DNA of 64,000 nucleotides from Tragulus kanchil. Its lineage: Eukaryota > Chordata > Mammalia > Artiodactyla > Tragulidae. A program made the translations under genes and the position numbers. Shown here piece after piece: positions 61,085 to 64,000 of this stretch (position 1 is the stretch's first letter; every line of letters begins with the position of its first letter). The notes under the pieces were generated by a model. That model ran no database searches and had not been told where the DNA came from. It saw nothing but the letters and a program-made list of their open reading frames with translations. The stretch is from NCBI GenBank assembly GCA_022376925.1, contig JAIOJX010000004.1, forward strand, positions 127,001,123 to 127,065,122, given 5' to 3'.

Positions 61085-61456
61085 CTTTTACATTTTTTAA
61101 ATAAATTATTTGCTTATTTTTGACTCTGCTGGGTCTTTACTGCTGCGAGGGCTTTTCTCTAGTTGGGGCAAGTGGAGGCTTATCTCTAGTTGTGGTGCGC
61201 AGGCTTCTCATTGCAGTGGTTTTACTTGTTATGGAGCACAGGCTCTAGGGTGCACTGGCTTCAGTAGCTGCACATGTAGACTCAGTCGTTGTGGCTCCCA
61301 GGCTCAGAACACAGGCTCTGTAGTTGTGGCTCATGGAGCAACTAAGTCCGTGAGCTTAGGAAGATCCCATGTGGGATCTTCCTGAACCAGCGATCAAACC
61401 AGTGTCTCCTGCATTGGCAGGTGGATTCTTTAGCACTGAGCCAACAGAGAAGCCCC
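61085..61456 (-). mobile_element. tRNA-Glu-derived SINE, minus strand, full length
   Basis: T/A-rich tail, 'tctagttgtggtgcgcaggc', 'ttctcattgcagtggtttta', 'gaaccagcgatcaaaccagt' and 'gcactgagccaacagagaag'. The 91-codon frame at 61110-61385 is SINE sequence. Confidence 0.94.
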
Positions 61457-61859
61457 ATTAAATACCCTAACTGAGTTGTTTATCAGGCTACTAGTATAGG
61501 TTTATAAGAAACAACATATTGCCTTGAATATTACTTCATGTAAATATCAAGTTAAGGCACTGATTACTTCTGCAATCTTGCAGAATAATATCTAGATCCA
61601 AAAAACCAAAATATTGTGTTGGACTTGAGCAAGAAAAATACCATTTTTCGAGGCTCCTCAAAGTCATTGTTTAATACCACATCAAGAACTTATCTTTTAA
61701 AAAAGAGAAAATTTTAAAAAAGAGAAAATAGTCAATGAAATATTCAAGACTTGAGCCATTGAAAATGGTGTATAATGACATAACCAGGACAGGTTTGTTA
61801 GGTACTTTGTTTTTATGCAGCTGATACAAATTAATTTTTCTCCTTCTCCCTTTCCCCAG

Positions 61860-62043
61860 TTCTGGAATGATTTTAATATTAGAAGAGGTGACTAAAGAAA
61901 ACAATCCAGTGGAATATATGTTAGAAAATCTTCAAAGTCACTCTTTAAATCCCAGCATAAAGCTTTTGACATCTGTACAGATTAAGGTGGTACTTGAGAT
62001 CTTTCCTGTGTTCTTTGATGCTTACAGCCAAGAAAGAAAACCA
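61860..62043 (+). CDS. Probable internal coding exon, gene not recognised, copy A
   Basis: A strong 3' splice site (pyrimidine tract 61837-61857 ending 'ccccag') precedes this 184-bp stretch and the donor 'gtaaga' follows at 62044. Only one frame is open across the whole exon: it starts with one base finishing a codon and ends on a codon boundary. It encodes about 61 residues beginning SGMILILEEV, including EYMLENLQSH, and ending QERKP. The residues are leucine- and isoleucine-rich with mixed charge, as in helical-repeat proteins, but I recognise no domain. If exon 1 (38725) is its leader, translation could start at the ATG at 61867, though its context is weak. Confidence 0.5.
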
Positions 62044-62899
62044 GTAAGATGTATCTTCATTTTCTAAAAACTCTTAACTTCATTCTCCGAAACAATATCT
62101 TTGTTTTGACTTTATTTGCAGAAGTCACTTAAATGATTGCCAAAGGTGAGATAAAAATCGATGTCCTGAAAGCTTCTTTAGATAATTGACATTTAATGCT
62201 TGGAATGTATAAGGGTGGCTTTTCCCTGAAGGTTTATGTGATGTCAGGTTCCCTGAATTACTCTTTAAACTTGCAAATGATGTATCACAATTGGTAAGGT
62301 AGATGTCCAGAAATGTTTGCGAAACGGAGGGCCAGTTAATGGTGATGACTTACATGATTGTGACAGAGTTCAATTTGGTTACATTCACACAGATTTATGT
62401 ATAGAATTTATGAAAACATCCTCATCTACTTAGACTTCAGAAGCGAAAGTCTGATATTAAGTGATAGATATTTTTTCTTGTAATTGGAACTTCCTGAGCT
62501 CATCTATCTCTGAACCATATACAGATATTTTGATACTTAGAACACTTTGTTATATACATTTCTCATGTAGTTACTTCATGTAAATATCAAGTTAAGGCAC
62601 TGATTACTTCTGCAATCTTGCAGAATAATATCTAGATCCAAAAAACCAAAATATTGTGTTGGACTTGAGCAAGAAAAATACCATTTTTCGAGGCTCCTCA
62701 AAGTCATTGTTTAATACCACATCAAGAACTTATCTTTTAAAAAAGAGAAAATTTTAAAAAAGAGAAAATAGTCAATGAAATATTCAAGACTTGAGCCATT
62801 GAAAATGGTGTATAATGACATAACCAGGACAGGTTTGTTAGGTACTTTGTTTTTATGCAGCTGATACAAATTAATTTTTCTCCTTCTCCCTTTCCCCAG

Positions 62900-63083
62900 T
62901 TCTGGAATGATTTTAATATTAGAAGAGGTGACTAAAGAAAACAATCCAGTGGAATATATGTTAGAAAATCTTCAAAGTCACTCTTTAAATCCCAGCATAA
63001 AGCTTTTGACATCTGTACAGATTAAGGTGGTACTTGAGATCTTTCCTGTGTTCTTTGATGCTTACAGCCAAGAAAGAAAACCA
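62900..63083 (+). CDS. Probable internal coding exon, copy B
   Basis: Exact repeat of 61860-62043 at an offset of 1040, with the same splice sites. Splicing both copies would put the phase wrong: copy A ends on a codon boundary while copy B needs two bases carried in. Two tandem copies in one transcript would therefore shift frame. This favours a single real exon. Confidence 0.45.
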
Positions 63084-63619
63084 GTAAGATGTATCTTCAT
63101 TTTCTAAAAACTCTTAACTTCATTCTCCGAAACAATATCTTTGTTTTGACTTTATTTGCAGAAGTCACTTAAATGATTGCCAAAGGTGAGATAAAAATCG
63201 ATGTCCTGAAAGCTTCTTTAGATAATTGACATTTAATGCTTGGAATGTATAAGGGTGGCTTTTCCCTGAAGGTTTATGTGATGTCAGGTTCCCTGAATTA
63301 CTCTTTAAACTTGCAAATGATGTATCACAATTGGTAAGGTAGATGTCCAGAAATGTTTGCGAAACGGAGGGCCAGTTAATGGTGATGACTTACATGATTG
63401 TGACAGAGTTCAATTTGGTTACATTCACACAGATTTATGTATAGAATTTATGAAAACATCCTCATCTACTTAGACTTCAGAAGCGAAAGTCTGATATTAA
63501 GTGATAGATATTTTTTCTTGTAATTGGAACTTCCTGAGCTCATCTATCTCTGAACCATATACAGATATTTTGATACTTAGAACACTTTGTTATATACATT
63601 TCTCAATGTAGTTACTTCA

Positions 63620-64000
63620 ACTGCCCAGTAATTAAAGTCCCATATCTGTTTCATTTTGCATGAGTTAATGTGCGGCCCTTTAGAATATTTCCATCCCTCA
63701 GTTTACGAATGCATTGACACATCCACATATTTATTTGGTCTAATATCATTTCCCAAAAGATGAGGGAATAATGATGGAGTGTGAACCTTAGTTCAAGGAT
63801 GCTTGTGCATTTCCACCACTTCCTCCATCTCATGCGGCAGCAGCTTCTTAGAATATTTATACTCACAAGTTTAAAGCATGTGGGCTAGCTATTTCAGACT
63901 GTTTATAGGACCTGACACCTAAATTTTCAGCACTCTAGTAGAATTAATACATCACTACAAGAAGCAAGAAAGCAGGCTAGTAGATTCACCTTTCTGCTTA
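63620..64000. other. Non-coding stretch at window end
   Basis: Presumed intron. No exon or repeat recognised. Confidence 0.4.

Larger units (their letters stand above)
61531..63619. repeat. Tandem pair 22, period 1040 bp, duplicates a probable coding exon
   Basis: 61531-62570 is followed directly by 62571-63610. Copies are almost identical, with one added A near 63606. The join shares 'tagttacttca' with the B end. The unit contains the exon at 61860-62043. Confidence 0.96.

Noticed and set aside
1..64000. Tandem array or satellite DNA
   Set aside because: The 22 units do not resemble each other; only neighbours match. A satellite would share one unit sequence.
1..64000. CRISPR array, prophage, operon or tRNA gene
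   Set aside because: No short regularly spaced repeats with unique spacers, no bacterial-style coding, and tRNA-like boxes occur only as diverged SINE heads.

Overview
The window is nuclear DNA from a ruminant (cattle, buffalo, sheep, goat or deer group). The evidence is its repeats: Bov-tA SINEs, BovB (RTE) LINE 3' ends, tRNA-Glu-derived SINEs with the usual 'cttccctggtggtccagtgg' head, L1 3' ends, and older MIR and L2 pieces. There is no prokaryotic or viral gene content. Nearly all short open frames here are chance frames in non-coding DNA or lie inside SINEs and LINEs.

The dominant signal is structural. Twenty-two times in 64 kb, a stretch of about 1.03-1.18 kb is followed directly, or after a short filler, by a second near-identical copy in the same orientation. 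The 22 units are unrelated to one another. Copies differ mainly in homopolymer length. Several junctions carry low-complexity or scrambled filler. Consecutive pairs often overlap, so some segments occur three times. One shared period over unrelated sequences fits unmerged overlaps in a long-read assembly far better than biology. I read it as assembly artefact. Collapsing the pairs would remove about 24 kb and leave about 40 kb of real sequence.

Layout: 1-5790 holds three duplicated blocks of AT-rich DNA with an L1 tail. 5791-8195 is single-copy. 8196-40230 is mostly duplicated blocks with Bov-tA, BovB, MIR, L1 and tRNA-Glu SINE insertions. 38260-38790 (second copy 39357-39887) is a CpG island with a TATA-like box and a short non-coding first exon ending in a good splice donor. 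This is the 5' end of a plus-strand gene I cannot name. 40231-43280 is single-copy and looks like its first intron. 43281-52884 has four more duplicated blocks. 52885-58387 is single-copy with several SINE, L1 and L2 insertions. 58388-64000 has two more pairs; the last one duplicates a probable 184-bp coding exon (61860-62043 and 62900-63083).

The only credible gene parts are the promoter with first exon and the probable coding exon, all on the plus strand. They could belong to one gene with a long first intron, but nothing in the sequence proves it. No undescribed biological system is convincing here. The most useful result is the duplication pattern and what it does to gene models.
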